A DNA stretch of 64,000 nt from Ipomoea triloba. Its lineage: Eukaryota > Streptophyta > Magnoliopsida > Solanales > Convolvulaceae. Made by a program: the position numbers and the translations under genes. The first letter of the stretch is position 1, and each line of letters opens with the position of its first letter. Of the stretch, positions 25,462 through 37,203 are shown in pieces. The stretch spans positions 5,547,648-5,611,647 of the forward strand of contig NC_044917.1 of the NCBI RefSeq assembly GCF_003576645.1, read 5' to 3'. The notes beneath the pieces were generated by a model, which had not been told where the DNA came from, did no database searches, and saw nothing but the letters and a program-made list of their open reading frames with translations.

Positions 25462-28400
25462 TCAAGAGTCGTCATCAGCTTCTTCGTCAGAAGTGACCGG
25501 GGTGCTGGTTGATTCAGCAAGAGATTCAAGCATGACTATAACCTCGGATGGGTCGTCCAAATAATACTTCGCCTTGCTTGGCTTTTGTCCAACAGTGCAG
25601 GCAAAAACCTTCGCGTTGAAAGAGAGGATACTTCTAGAGACCGCATCACCAATTACTTCAAACATATCCTCATCAGATCTGTCGTCACCAATGCAAAGCA
25701 CAAAATCCGCCAGTTTCCCTTTCTCTGCCATAGAGGTGAATATTTTCTCTGCAACCAAACCTTTGGTGACTCCCTGTAAAGAAAAAGCATAAAAAACTTG
25801 AGAATTCATACAGATGGCTGATGAAACTAAAGGGTACCATAATAAAAAAGAACCAAAATAGCGCAGATTAAGCATGCAAATGATGAAATGCAACATAATC
25901 AGAAAAATAGAAGCAAACAAGAGTTCAGAAATTGTTCACAGCAGTACCACGATATGTAATGTCTAAATAGAAAGAACAAGGGGGCAAGGCAACCCAGCCA
26001 AGTTGGTCAGGCTGTTGACTTGGTAGCCACAAGGTTACAAGTTTGATTCCTAGCAGGAGTGACCTATTGGTCTTCTTAGTTTGAGTCGGTTATTGCTATC
26101 GTAACCTTTTCTCCCGGTGTATGTGAAAAAGAGTGACGAACTATAGGCAACCTAGGCTGATTTACTTCCTTGGGGTCCTTTGCAGGCTAGGGTCACAAGG
26201 CAAGGATTGCCCAGTGTGCACTCGGATAGTGGCTGTGGGTTTCCCTCGTCACTCAAAAACAAAATAAAAAGAACATTTTGAAATGCCAACACATAACAGA
26301 ATGCAGCATACTCTACAACCAAAACAGTCCAAATTGATGATACATACCTGAGGCTTGACTTCTACAATGTGCTGCCCACTTTTCACCGCAACAGGTTCAT
26401 TTGCCAAAACGCTCTCGAGATGATCAAGCATCTCCTTTGCCTGAGAAAAACCAAAACCAGGATCTGCATCACGATACTGCCAAACTATAGCACTTTCCTT
26501 CTTTTCAATGGAAGAACCATCTGTAGCATCAGTATAGGACTGCATCACAGGCTCAGCAAGCTGCATCCATCCAAAATCAGAGCCCTGACCAGACAGTTCC
26601 CAATCATGGTCTTGTGACCGCCTATGTTTTACAAGTTCAAAAGTTAGCAAACTTCAAAAGCAAAAGAGGTTAAGAAAGCAATGCCACTTGACTCCATAAA
26701 ATAAACCAAATAAAAGCCTAAGTGCACCCACAAAATCATTATCTACACTTTCTTACATTATCCTTGCTAAGACAAAAGTTCATTGACAATGGGTAAGGCA
26801 CCTCTTCTCAAACCAGAACACTTCCAAAATTATAGATTCTGATCATATAAATAGAAAAGAAAAACAAAAATTGTGCTAACATAAAAAATTATGTTCTGAG
26901 AACTGAACAGTACAAAATATGATATATAAATATTCCTGCCGAACTCTATAATAGAAAGATATATAAAGCAGGAAGGGTGAAGGATGCAAGGATAATGATA
27001 CGAGAATAGAGATCCCCTCTGTTTGTGCTTTTGTCATATAAGTGCATCATCACGACTTTATCCAATCAGATATATATCACTAAGATACGTAATCTAGTAA
27101 GGGAAAGAGTAGGAAATCATACCTCAAGAAGTAACCATGTTCTGCAGCAAGCCCCAATTTCCTACAAGGAGAGAACCACTTGCTTAAACTGTCCCTTCCT
27201 CTTCCACTAACTATAAAGACTGTATTATTTTGATCACTACAGATTCTGTTTAAAATTGAGAGGACTCTTTCACTAGGAGACTTGATGATAGAATTTTGGG
27301 GCATAACAGTTCCATCATAGTCCAGTAATATCGCTCTGCTCTTAGCCTTAATATAGGCTGCCTCAATATCATCTATTGAGAGCTTTCTGAAGTTGGGATC
27401 AAGGGCCACAACTCTGAAACCAAAGCCCAAACCAATGCCATAGCATCTTTTCCTAAAGTGATCAGCACAAGTTCTCTCCATATCTTGCAAAAAGCTCCGT
27501 GACCAATAAGCTATATCATGAGTGCTAACATAACGATAATGTTTCTCATGTCGCATTTGTTTCTCTTGCTCAGACATTGATAAAGCCTCATTCATTGCCT
27601 CAGCAGTAGCTTCAACATTCCATGGGTTAACACGGATGGCCCCACTTAGCGAAGGAGAACACCCAATAAATTCAGATATCACTAGCATGCTCTTCATGGC
27701 TCCAGCCAAATCAGAATCTGCTTCTGCACCAGGAATTCCTTGTCTACACACAACATATTCATATGGAGTCAGGTTCATCCCGTCCCTTACAGCTGTAACA
27801 ACAACACATTCTGCGACACTATAGTAAGCCATTTTTTCACTGCTTGATATGGAGTTATCAATGAAAACTACTGGCTCATATCCAGGATTGCCAAATTCCT
27901 TATTGATTCTCTTGCAGCTTTCCTGCATCTCAGCATGTATTTCCTCCAAATCAATCCCTTTCCCTCTTGCAGGATTTGCAATTTGGATGAGCACAGCCCT
28001 TCCTTGCCACTTTGGATGTTGTTTGAGCATGTGTTCCATAGCTAGAAGTTTTAAGTTGATGCCTTTGAAAATATCCATGTCATCAACTCCAAGCAACACG
28101 ATTTTTCCTTCAAATTGCTGTCTTAGCTCCTTGAACTTCTTCTCTTTATCAGCAAGTCTCATCACTGATTCAATATGTCCCATATGTATACCAACAGGCA
28201 TAATCTTTATCCCTACCGTCCTCCCATAGTACTCCAGCCCAATATAACCCCTTTTTGACTGGTACTCTAAGCCTAACATCCGACTGCAGCAAGAGAGGAA
28301 ATGTCGTGCATAATCAAAAGTGTGGAAACCAACAAGGTCAGAGCAAAGCAGAGCCTTGAGAATTTCGTCTCTGACAGGAAGTGTCCTGTAAATCTCAGAA

Positions 28401-29116
28401 GAAGGAAATGGGCTATGAAGGAAGAAACCCATTCTCAGTCGGTTGAATCGCCTCCTCAAGAATGTGGGCAACACCATCAAATGATAATCATGAATCCAAA
28501 CAAAATCATCCTCAGGATTAAGAACTTCAATCACCTTTTGTGAAAAAATCTTATTCGCAGACACATATGCTTCCCACATAGATCGATCAAAGCGGCCTCC
28601 ATGATCAGGTGAAAACGGCAACATGTAGTGAAAAAGCGGCCACAAATGTTTCTTGCAGAATCCTTCATAATACTTCTCCATTAAATTTGGGGGAAGGAAA
28701 GTAGGAACGCACTGGAATTTTTCCAAAAGATAGCTGGAGACATCATCCTGTTCAATTGGATCAACATCAACACACAAAGATCCAACGTATTGCACTTCCA
28801 TTTCTTCCGGTAAACCATCCTTAAGTCGGAATAGTATCGAGTCCTCATTCCAACTAAAGCTCCACCCTTCATTATCTGGTCTTCGCTTTGCTTTCAAGGG
28901 CAACTGATTAGCAACAATAATCATCCTATCACAGACTAGTGAAGACACATTATCAGAAGCAACACTATTAGCCTGTTCATCTTCAAACTCACAGATACTA
29001 CCAGGCACCGTCATTACCCTTGGCATTGGCATCCGTTTACGCTCCCTTTCCCTCCCCATTTCTGGAAAATTTCCAGCTGCCAAATCTAAAAGGTTTGTAT
29101 ACGATCTTGACATCAT
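25462..29116 (-). CDS. TPS7: Class II trehalose-phosphate synthase (TPS7-like)
   Basis: Exons 29116-27123, 26621-26348 and 25773-25462 encode 859 aa. The start MMSRSYTNLLDLAAGNFP is the class II signature. An N-terminal glycosyltransferase-20 domain (about 70-550: WIHDYHLMVLP, GFFLHSPFPSSEIYR, GYIGLEYYGRTVGIKIMPVG) is followed by a HAD phosphatase domain (about 590-850: ILLDYDGT, FIVSGRGR, CIGDDRSDEDMF). Arabidopsis class II proteins generally lack measurable T6P synthase activity and are treated as regulators of sugar signalling. The acidic tail ends SDEEADDDS. A non-coding first exon and a 5'-UTR intron (29523-29223, GTGAGA...TTCAG) are visible, as in Arabidopsis homologues. Intron 2 carries a SINE. 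I assign TPS7 over TPS5, 6 or 8-11 from the N-terminal wording, not an alignment. Confidence 0.94.
25979..26267 (+). mobile_element. Longer SINE-like element in TPS7 intron 2
   Basis: Flanked by AAAGAACA on both sides (25971-25978 and 26268-26275). A-box-like CCAAGTTGGTCAGG and B-box-like AAGTTTGATTCC, then family blocks TGACCTATTGGTCTTCTTAG and CTAGGGTCACAAGGC. It ends in an A-rich tail. Same family as 5990-6250 (reverse) and 57575-57785. Confidence 0.75.
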
Positions 29117-29222
29117 CTTTGCAAAGATACTAGGAGTCTCTCCTCAACTTCACCAAGTAAGCAGACAACGTCGGCACCCAAAATTCACTATTGTCTCCGC
29201 AAATGGGTAATTCTCAATTCCC

Positions 29223-29523
29223 TGAACAGCACAAATCCACACCATCAAAGATCAAACCCCTAAATCGAGCTAAAAATAATACTCAGGAAAAAAGAAAACA
29301 ATAAAATCGAACAGAAACACAATTCTCATACCCAGACAAGCATCTGATCCGATGCACATCTAGAGCAAAAAATCGAAATAAAAACACTGAATTGTAAAAA
29401 CCCTAACTTTCACATAACACAACAGAAAGACAAACAATTCCAAACTGGGAAATACCTATATGGCTGAATTGGGATAAGCATAAAAGCCAAAAAATAATAA
29501 TAATAATAATCCAATCTTCTCAC
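29223..29523 (-). other. 5'-UTR intron of TPS7
   Basis: Donor TTTCG/GTGAGAAG at 29523 and acceptor CTGTTCAG/GGAATT at 29223, 106 nt upstream of the ATG. Leader introns are usual for class II TPS genes. The upstream non-coding exon contains a 35-codon ATG-initiated frame (MLYRLDHNKY..., stop at 29532) that could act as a uORF if transcription begins far enough upstream. Confidence 0.6.
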
Positions 29524-29783
29524 CGAAAGACTCAAGCTTTGGGGTTAAATTGGACGGATTTCTTACGCCGGAATGATACTTGAGAATCAAAGCAATTGGA
29601 AATTGAGAAATACTTGTTGTGGTCCAGTCGATATAGCATAGAATCCAAATCTTCTTGAGTGATAGAGTCGATCTCTGGGGCTAAATTGAATGGATTTCTA
29701 GGGTTGGAAAAGAAACCAGGAAATCTAGAGTACTTGCTCTTTTTATCAACATTTATTTGTGGGTACACATAAAGCTCCCCCAA

Positions 29784-30930
29784 AAAAATATGTACGCTGG
29801 AAAGTCCTGGTCCCCTGTCCCCAGGAAAATGAATATTCAGGGAATAAATTTTCTACAATAAAATAACACAATTATAAATCCGTACAAGCCCACTGTTTTT
29901 TTTTCCCCAAAAAAAAAAAAAAAAAAACTAATTTTCATGTAAAACGTGGTACCCTGTAAGGAACAACTCGTAGGTACATGAATCCAGCACTCATTACAAA
30001 ATAATTTGGCCGGAGTATTAAAATAATCCTGCACTCATTACAACTCGTAAGTTACGGAGTATTAAAATAATTTTTTAAATAAAAATTAAATAAATTAGTC
30101 GGTCACCGGTGACTTCGCCGGAAATTTGGCCGGAAAATTTAACGGCAGGACCAAATGTGATACAAAATGAATAGTCATGTACCTAATTTGAAAATGTTAA
30201 TAGTCAAGGACCAAATGTGATACAAATTGAATAGTCATGCACCTAATTTGAAATTTTTAATAGTCAAGGACCAAAATTGATACATGTATTATAGTTGAGG
30301 GACTAAAAATGATATTTTCTCTTATTTTAACTAGCTTATTCTTTAAAAAAAAATCACTTTTTTCTTTTTTTTTTTTCTTTTTTTTTTTCTTTTTGTAAAA
30401 GATTTTTGTTTTTTATTTGTATCATATTTGATTTGGAATATATGCACCATCAGCTTATTGTCAATAAAGTATTTTTATTTTTATTTTATTATGGTACCAA
30501 TATTATAATTATAATAGAAAAATTATAAGAAACACTATTTGCATTTGCTAAAAGCTATTTTTTTTTTGTATGCAATACCTATTATGTTCAATGCATTTTC
30601 AAAAAAATTATGATAGATAATAATATTTTTAATAAGAAAAAAATTAAAACTTCATCTTCTAATATTTATAAGATATATGTGTTTCTTTATTTATTTTGAT
30701 CATTTAGTTTTACTAACTTTTGATTATTCATTGAACATTATTCAAATGCACATGACGCGTATTTACAACTAGTAATTTTATTAAGCAACAAACTTTTGGT
30801 TGAATCTCATCAACAACATTTTAAATTTTTGTTAAATCCAACAAACTATATGACATGTTAGAAAGATGACATGACATATAATATGATATGGCAAGGATAA
30901 CGGTCACAGTGTGTATGACATGATAATAGC
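29784..30930. other. Intergenic AT-rich DNA with a 60-bp tandem repeat
   Basis: 30148-30307 holds three in-phase 60-bp units starting GGACCAAA (30148, 30208, 30268). They follow TCGCCGGAAATTTGGCCGG and end in GGGACTAAAAATGATATTTT, wording typical of MULE foldback ends; only one end is present. The rest is low-complexity AT with no gene. Confidence 0.6.
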
Positions 30931-31960
30931 AATTCAATTATTAAACAATAACATTTTTAATTATTGTTATTATGCCAGTCTATGTAGCATGAAAATCGAC
31001 AGGGAAATGATAATTTTAGAAAACGACGCGTTTGACATGACAATAACAACTCAAACATTAAACAAATAAACAATAACGTAACATTTTTAATTATTGTTAT
31101 CATGCCAGCCTATGTAGCATGAAAATCGACAGGGAAATGATAATTTTAGAAAACGACGCATTTGACATGGCAATAACAACTCAAACATTAAGACAAATAA
31201 ACAATAACATTTTTAATTATTGTTATTATGCCAGCCTATGTAGCATGAAAATTGACAGGGAAATTATAATTTTAGAAAACGACGCGTTTGACATGGTAAT
31301 AACAACTCAAACATTAAACAAATAAACAATAGCATTTTTAATTATTGTTATTATACCAGCCTATGTAGCATGAAAATCGACGAAATGATAATTTTAGAAA
31401 ACCGACGCGTTTGACATGCCAATAACAACTCAAACATGAAACAAATAAACAATAACATTTTTAATTATTGTCATTATGCCAGCCGTAGCATGAAAATCGA
31501 CAGGGAAATGATAATTTTAGAAAACGACGCATTTGACATGGCAATAACAACTCAAATATTAAACAAATAAACAATAACATTTTTAATTATTGTTATTATG
31601 CCAACCTATGTAGCATGAAAATCAACAGGGAAATGATAATTTTAGAAAACGACGTGCTTGACATGGTAATAACAACTCAAACATTAAACAAATAAACAAT
31701 AGCAATTTTAATTATTGTTATTATACCAGCCTATGTAGCATGAAAATCGATAGGAAAATGATAATTTTAGAAAAACGACGCATTGGACATGCCAATAACA
31801 ACTCAATCATTAAACAAATAAACAATAGCATTTTTAATTATTGTTATTATACTAGCCTATTTAGCATGAAAATCGACAGGGAAATTATAATTTTAAAAAA
31901 CAACGCGTTTGACATGACAATGACAACTCAATCATTAAACAACAACATTTTAAATTATAT
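30930..31960. repeat. Minisatellite, about 125-bp unit, eight copies
   Basis: TAGCATGAAAATCGAC recurs at 30985, 31115, 31241, 31366, 31486, 31611, 31736 and 31862 (spacing 120-130). Each unit includes the dyad AATAACATTTTTAATTATTG and the block AAAACGACGCGTTTGACATG. Short plus-strand frames of 68-94 codons over it are repeat by-products. Confidence 0.95.
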
Positions 31961-34139
31961 ATATATATATATCATAATTAGAAGTATTACACTAATAAAC
32001 AAACGTAGTATATCAAATCACTAATAAATAATTAAATAGTAAATATCAATTATCACAAATTTATGAGTGTGTTTGTTTCACAGGTTTAGGTACATATCAG
32101 GAATGAGTATCAAAATACTTGGTGATGATAATGGATTTTGGTGAAAGTATTGTGTATGTTTGGTAGTAGGGTGGAATGAGAATAATTATTAATAGTTGAG
32201 GAAGCGGAGGAGGAAGGGAAATGGAACCCTTATTTGATTAGGGAATGAGTTTTGCAATTAAGAAGTAATCAAAACTTATAGTAGTGTTCTGTAAATCTGT
32301 CAACCCAACAATACAATGATTTTGATACCCATTCCTGATAGCTAAATATGTCAACCAAACATATCCTAACTGATGTCAATGTCTTTTTATATATGTTCAC
32401 AAATATCTACATTATATTGTTTTCGATTCTTTTTTAATACAACTGGCTCTATTACGTACATTGTAGTATCTGTTCATACATACTTTAAAAAAAAATATTG
32501 TTTTCGATTTAAGAAATGCATCTTTTTTTTTTAATTTTTAATTTTTAATTTGTGCCGAAATTATAAAATGGGTCAACATTTTTTTTTTATTTGCGTCAAT
32601 TTTTTATTTTTTATTTTTAAATTTTGGTGATAACGCAAAAACATGTTTATGAATTTAAATCAACTAGCGTATTAACACATGAAATGAAACACAAGTACAC
32701 CCAGTACAAATCATTTGGCAAAATCACCATTGTCGATTTGAGTTCAAAAATATCTACAATTTTAAATGATTTTCAATTTGATGAAACTAGGATTCTCATA
32801 TGGGCACCCAAGAAATTAGTCCTGATGAGATGAAGAAATAAAAAATAAGTGATAGAGAATAATAGTTATATGTCAGTACACAATGTAATTCTATTACAAT
32901 AAGCTTTCTAAAGTCTAGATAGTTATGACATAGATTCTTAATTAGATACATTTCATTTTTTCCAGTTTAATATTCGTCTTTATCAAGCCAACCACCCATC
33001 TATCTCATCCATATCACTTTATCCTAAATGAAGTACATAATCTCCTTTATTGCCACTACTCCACTAGTTCATGCTTTACGTCCTAGGTCAACTCATGAGT
33101 CATGATCAAGCTCGAAAATCATGTCCTAACACTGCACATTTGTTTGATAGGTTATATTGATTTTTTTTTTTACTGAGTATTCTTAATATATCATTTTCAA
33201 CCAGGATTACATGCAAGTGGGCAAGTGGCAACCCCCCCCCCCACCCCCACCCCTCATAAAAAAAAATTTTGTCAGTTGTTTTAGCTGGATAGGATTGGGG
33301 CAAGATTGTCGAAAGTGAAGAACTTTACTATGACATGTTTGTACGTGTGAGATGATGGTGGTCCATTTCTTCTTCCATCATTTTTTTGTCCTTCTCAACA
33401 AAACATTGCCCATTATAGGGTAAGCAGCCTACTACTACTAATAATTCAATTTGGTTCAATGCTTCCCTTTTTTGGATTTTTTTGGGGTTGTCATCACAAG
33501 CTACTCTTGTGGTTAGGGTTTAAAGAAGTGAAGTCATGCTTGCTTTTCAATTTTGCTTTGATGAAATATCTAGATTCTTTTTGAATACTATCAAATTTAA
33601 TTTAATTTTGAACCGTTTAAATATTGAGTCAAAGTAAAACTTATGGTTTGAGTAGCACCCGATTGCATTCCCATATGAAAGGGGGTGAGTTCATTGGTTC
33701 AAGTCTCAATTGAAGCGATATTGACTCTTTGTGTTTCAGTAGGTTGAGAAATGAAACGTAAAAATTAGACTCTTATTTATTTTTATAATTACTTGTTCAG
33801 CTATTTGTTAGATCGATTTGATTGTATAAAGTTGGGCCTCAATGCATAACAATTTGTTATTAATCTTTCGACAATTGAGTTTATATAAATATTATAATCT
33901 CTGAAAATAAATAAAAATAAAAATTAATTTTACTTAAATGTCATTAGCCAAAAAATTGTGCCAAATAATTGAATAAGAAATACATTGGGCATTGCTTTCA
34001 AAAAGAAATACATTGGGCATTGGTGAACATAGATGATATATAAGCCAAATTACAAGGAAACCACCGACATGTGAGGCAAATTATACAGGCCATTGATGGC
34101 CAATTTATATCATGGACCAGGGTCCAAGTCCACAACTTT
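31961..34139. other. Repeat-rich intergenic DNA, no gene seen
   Basis: 32055-32370 looks like a MITE with ends GTGTTTGTTTCACAGG and CAACCAAACATATCC. 32436-32486 is a SINE tail (minus). 33229-33252 is a C-rich run. 33640-33735 is a SINE-like copy with GTGAGTTCATTGGTTCAAGTC. No coding sequence is supported. Confidence 0.5.
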
Positions 34140-34324
34140 CACTCTTCAATCACCTCTGGAGTGGTCATTACAAAATCCTGCTAATACGATTTCTTAAAAA
34201 TTGGATTCTAGTAAAATACCCAATTCATCATCTTCATCATTTCCTGTCAATTATACTCCGGATTGATGCTTGAACTTGCTTATCAATTTCCACCATTCTT
34301 CTGTTCTTATTAATAGGGACAAAC
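34140..34324 (-). pseudogene. Decayed CYP72A exon 4 fragment
   Basis: On the minus strand, after an acceptor-like CTCCTTCAG, the frame reads [14 protein letters not shown], then QVQASIRSIIDR, closely matching exon 4 of gene E ([20 protein letters not shown]). It then breaks, with a deletion and a stop after DR, and picks up LGILLESNF and, after another shift, a MTTPEVIEE-like piece. No other exon is found nearby. This is the remnant of a tenth CYP72A copy beyond the end of the minus-strand array. Confidence 0.85.
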
Positions 34325-34344
34325 CTGAAGGAGAAAAAACCAAT

Positions 34345-34600
34345 TTAGGGATAATTGAAGGATGTGTCCCTTCTCAAAAAGTCTAAACTGATAGTTAGAT
34401 GGTACATTTATGTCTATGCATTGTATGTCAATACATCATCTCACATGTGCGGGTTGAATACTACTTTTTGATGGGCTCCAACCCATGACCTCTTCATAGA
34501 GTTGATTTTGGTACCAAAATTGAAAGATGTGTTCATAGTTGAGTTTTACATTTATGTTTATAGAGAGAACCCTAAACCCTATATATCCTGAAATTATCAA
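34345..34600. repeat. Dispersed repeat (…GATACCAAATTGAA… family)
   Basis: Blocks AAACTGATAGTTAGATGG, ACATTTATGT and GGTACCAAAATTGAA recur in intron 1 of gene D (36675-36845, itself internally duplicated) and partly in intron 4 of gene F (44655-44705). The GGGCTCCAACCCATGACC stretch reads as a B box in reverse, suggesting a SINE-type origin. Confidence 0.45.
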
Positions 34601-34639
34601 GTAAAAAGTAGCCTGGTGCTGAAATGAGTAGAATTGATG

Positions 34640-34805
34640 TGTAATTCTATATCTGAATGCAATGCAATTACTAAATGCTGAGCTGCTTCTTTAATGATTT
34701 AGCTAAGAAATCAAACATCAATGTTATAGTGCCAAATTGCCAAGGATTAGTGAATAGTAAACCCACAATCTCTGCAAAAGTATCACTATTCAAAGCTGCT
34801 GCTAA
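34640..34805 (-). repeat. Relic of CYP72A intergenic/promoter sequence
   Basis: The minus strand reads AGCTTTGAATAGTGATACTT, GTGGGTTTACTATTCAC and ATAACATTGATGTTTGATTT. This matches the upstream region of gene A (about 11620-11670) and the B-C intergenic (about 18820-18920). It lies 3' of gene D and next to the exon 4 relic, the same order as B-spacer-C. Confidence 0.75.
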
Positions 34806-35073
34806 AAGAAGGAAGAAAGAAAGAACGAAACGCGATGTTTGACTTGAGTTATTTAAAGCAAGTTCCATTATTTAAGACATGATATGGTGCAAAAGTCACA
34901 ATAATGCAAGATGAAGTTTGCTTGTTCTTTAGCTAACAAATCACATAGCAATATAGCCTGGAAGTGGCAAACATGCGTAGATGCACAGTTAAGATCCTTC
35001 AAACTAAGGATTTCTGTTATGTTCATAACTGATGTATTAATGTATAGGATTAATCATGTCTGCAGCTATGGTT

Positions 35074-37179
35074 TTACAGTCTCTGCAGAATGAGGGGAGC
35101 GCCGTGCTGAGGGTGAACGGTTACTATTGCGAATGGAGCGTGAGCATAGGACGGAGACAGTTCAAAGGAGAAGCGCTGCAAGATCATAGCCAGAGCCATT
35201 TTTGCTTCTAACATCGCGAAGTTTTGTCCAATGCATACTCGAGGCCCCCATGAGAAAGGGAAGAAGCATATTTTCCCCTCGGTTGCCTTTGACACTCCTT
35301 CGCTGAATCTCTCCGGGTTGAACTCTTTTGCATTTTCGCCCCAAATCTCCTTGTCGTGGTGTAATAGAATCGTTGGTAGAAACAGCAACACTCCAGCTGG
35401 TAGATGTAATTCTCCCAATTTAGTGTCCTTATGGACCCTTCGGCCTGTTGTTGCCAACGGTGGGTATAGCCTCAAAGATTCGAGCAAAATCATTGTCACC
35501 TGTACATATTAGAACATGTCAATGAACTTTACAATTTTTACAGTCCAAGTTTACAAAGAACTTACAATTTTTAGCTTATTCAATCCATCGAGGTCTGGTT
35601 TATTCTTCCCAAAGAGCTGCAAAACCTCCTCTCTCGCTCTCGCCTGCCAATCTTGATTCATGCTCAGCAAAATCATAGTCCAGACAAGCACCACAGAGGT
35701 GGTCTCTTGCCCAGCAAAATAGAAAAGCTTGCACTCATCAATCACTTCTGATATTGTCATCCCGAAATCCTTATTTCCATGTTCTTCGATTTCTCTAGAA
35801 TTGGACTCCAACAATATCCCCAATAGATCCTCCTTACTGGCCTCCCCGGCCTCCATTGCCTTCAATCTTTTATTAATTATGCCCCTTATCGACGTTTGAA
35901 CTATGTTCTCTATTTCATACATTCTTTTGTTCCTTTTAGTTGGCAAAAACCTAGGAATAATCATATTTGCTTTAGTTAATAAAAGTAAAACCAGACATAC
36001 ATTTAGGCAAAGACTGTGCTAAACTGGGGAAGGACTTGATCTTACCTCGACCCCGGGATATAAATTGAGCGCGACATTTCCATTACATGCTCAGCTTGTT
36101 CTCTTTGAAGTTCGAATATCTTTTGCCCTTCTTCATAGCTACTACCAAACGCTGTGCGTGAAATCACTTCACTAGTCATTTTCTCGAGGAAAGGCCACAC
36201 ATTAACCTCTCCTGATCCTCCCTCTGGGATAACATTGTCCCATTTAGCCAACATCTCAGTGCAGCTCATGTAGAATGCTGGTAGCATATGCTACATGAAA
36301 AAGATCAGAATTCCTTAATCAGAATACATATCTATTTATGTTAAAAGCAAAATCTCAAAATCACACAAGGGAATTAGCTAGGAACCTTTAATTTCTCAGA
36401 ATGGAAGGCAGGATTGATGAGTTTTCTATGTTTGGCCCATTTGTCTTCCTCAAGGGATACTAGTCCTTGAGCCAACAACTTGGTCTGTGGATTGGGGTGA
36501 AGGATCTTCTGAAAAACATCATATTTTGCATAGATTTCCTTTACAAGTTCAGTATCAGTGACTATTACCATAGGACTTGGCCCAAGCCACATAAAGCAAT
36601 TCTCACCTGCAAGTTAATTGCCATTTCTACCATGTTACTTTTGACAGACTACAAGCAACACGTGGACAATGCCTAACTTTGATACCAAATTGAAGCATAT
36701 GGTCCATCTCAAAGTTAGATTGCTACACATAGACAATCTCTAACTTTGATACCAATATCAAATTGAAGTATGTGGTCCATCTCAACTAAAAATTTAAGCT
36801 GATAGTTGGATTGCACATTTATGTTTATATATTATTGGATCAACACAACTATAATCCATCCTATATATCTACTGAACCAGAGAGTAGAGGATTTGGGTAA
36901 AATACCATATTTGATGATGGAGTCAAGAATGAAAGGCATGATTCTTGGGATTGTATCATCTGAGAGATTGATGGGTCTGGACTTGGCTTCAGTGATGCTG
37001 CTGATTAGGTCTGGCAGGTTTCCATAAGGGGCCCTGTAAGGGCTCCCCTTAAGACCTTGTTCTCTAAGGCACTTCTCCAAACTCCTTGGCTTAAACCAAG
37101 CCCACTTCAACAGTCTCCATACATAATATGAACACACTGAGACTACTGCAAACCATATGCCAATTGTTGTACTGGACAT
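35074..37179 (-). CDS. CYP72A: CYP72A cytochrome P450, gene D
   Basis: Exons 37179-36906, 36606-36386, 36290-36046, 35950-35566 and 35499-35074 encode 516 aa from the first true ATG (MSSTTIGIW); the frame extends 8 codons upstream but only from TTG. Anchor then [21 protein letters not shown] (326-331); ESLR (382-385); [15 protein letters not shown] with Cys464. Exon 2 is one codon longer than in A. Intron 1 carries a twice-repeated dispersed element. A TATA box (ATTATATATAG, 37276-37268) is about 90 bp upstream of the ATG. D is clearly diverged from A-C and from E-G, so it is an older branch of the array. Confidence 0.94.
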
Positions 37180-37203
37180 AGTCTCAGGTTCTGTCTTCTT
37201 CAA

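Noticed and set aside
29532..29783. An 83-codon frame upstream of TPS7
   Set aside because: It opens with TTG and lies in the non-coding first exon. Only the internal 35-codon ATG frame could be a uORF, and there is no evidence that it is translated.
31119..32024. MKIDRE-type small repeated proteins; also a CRISPR-like reading of the regular repeats
   Set aside because: They follow the minisatellite unit. The units are directly adjoining with no unique spacers, and this is a plant nuclear sequence.
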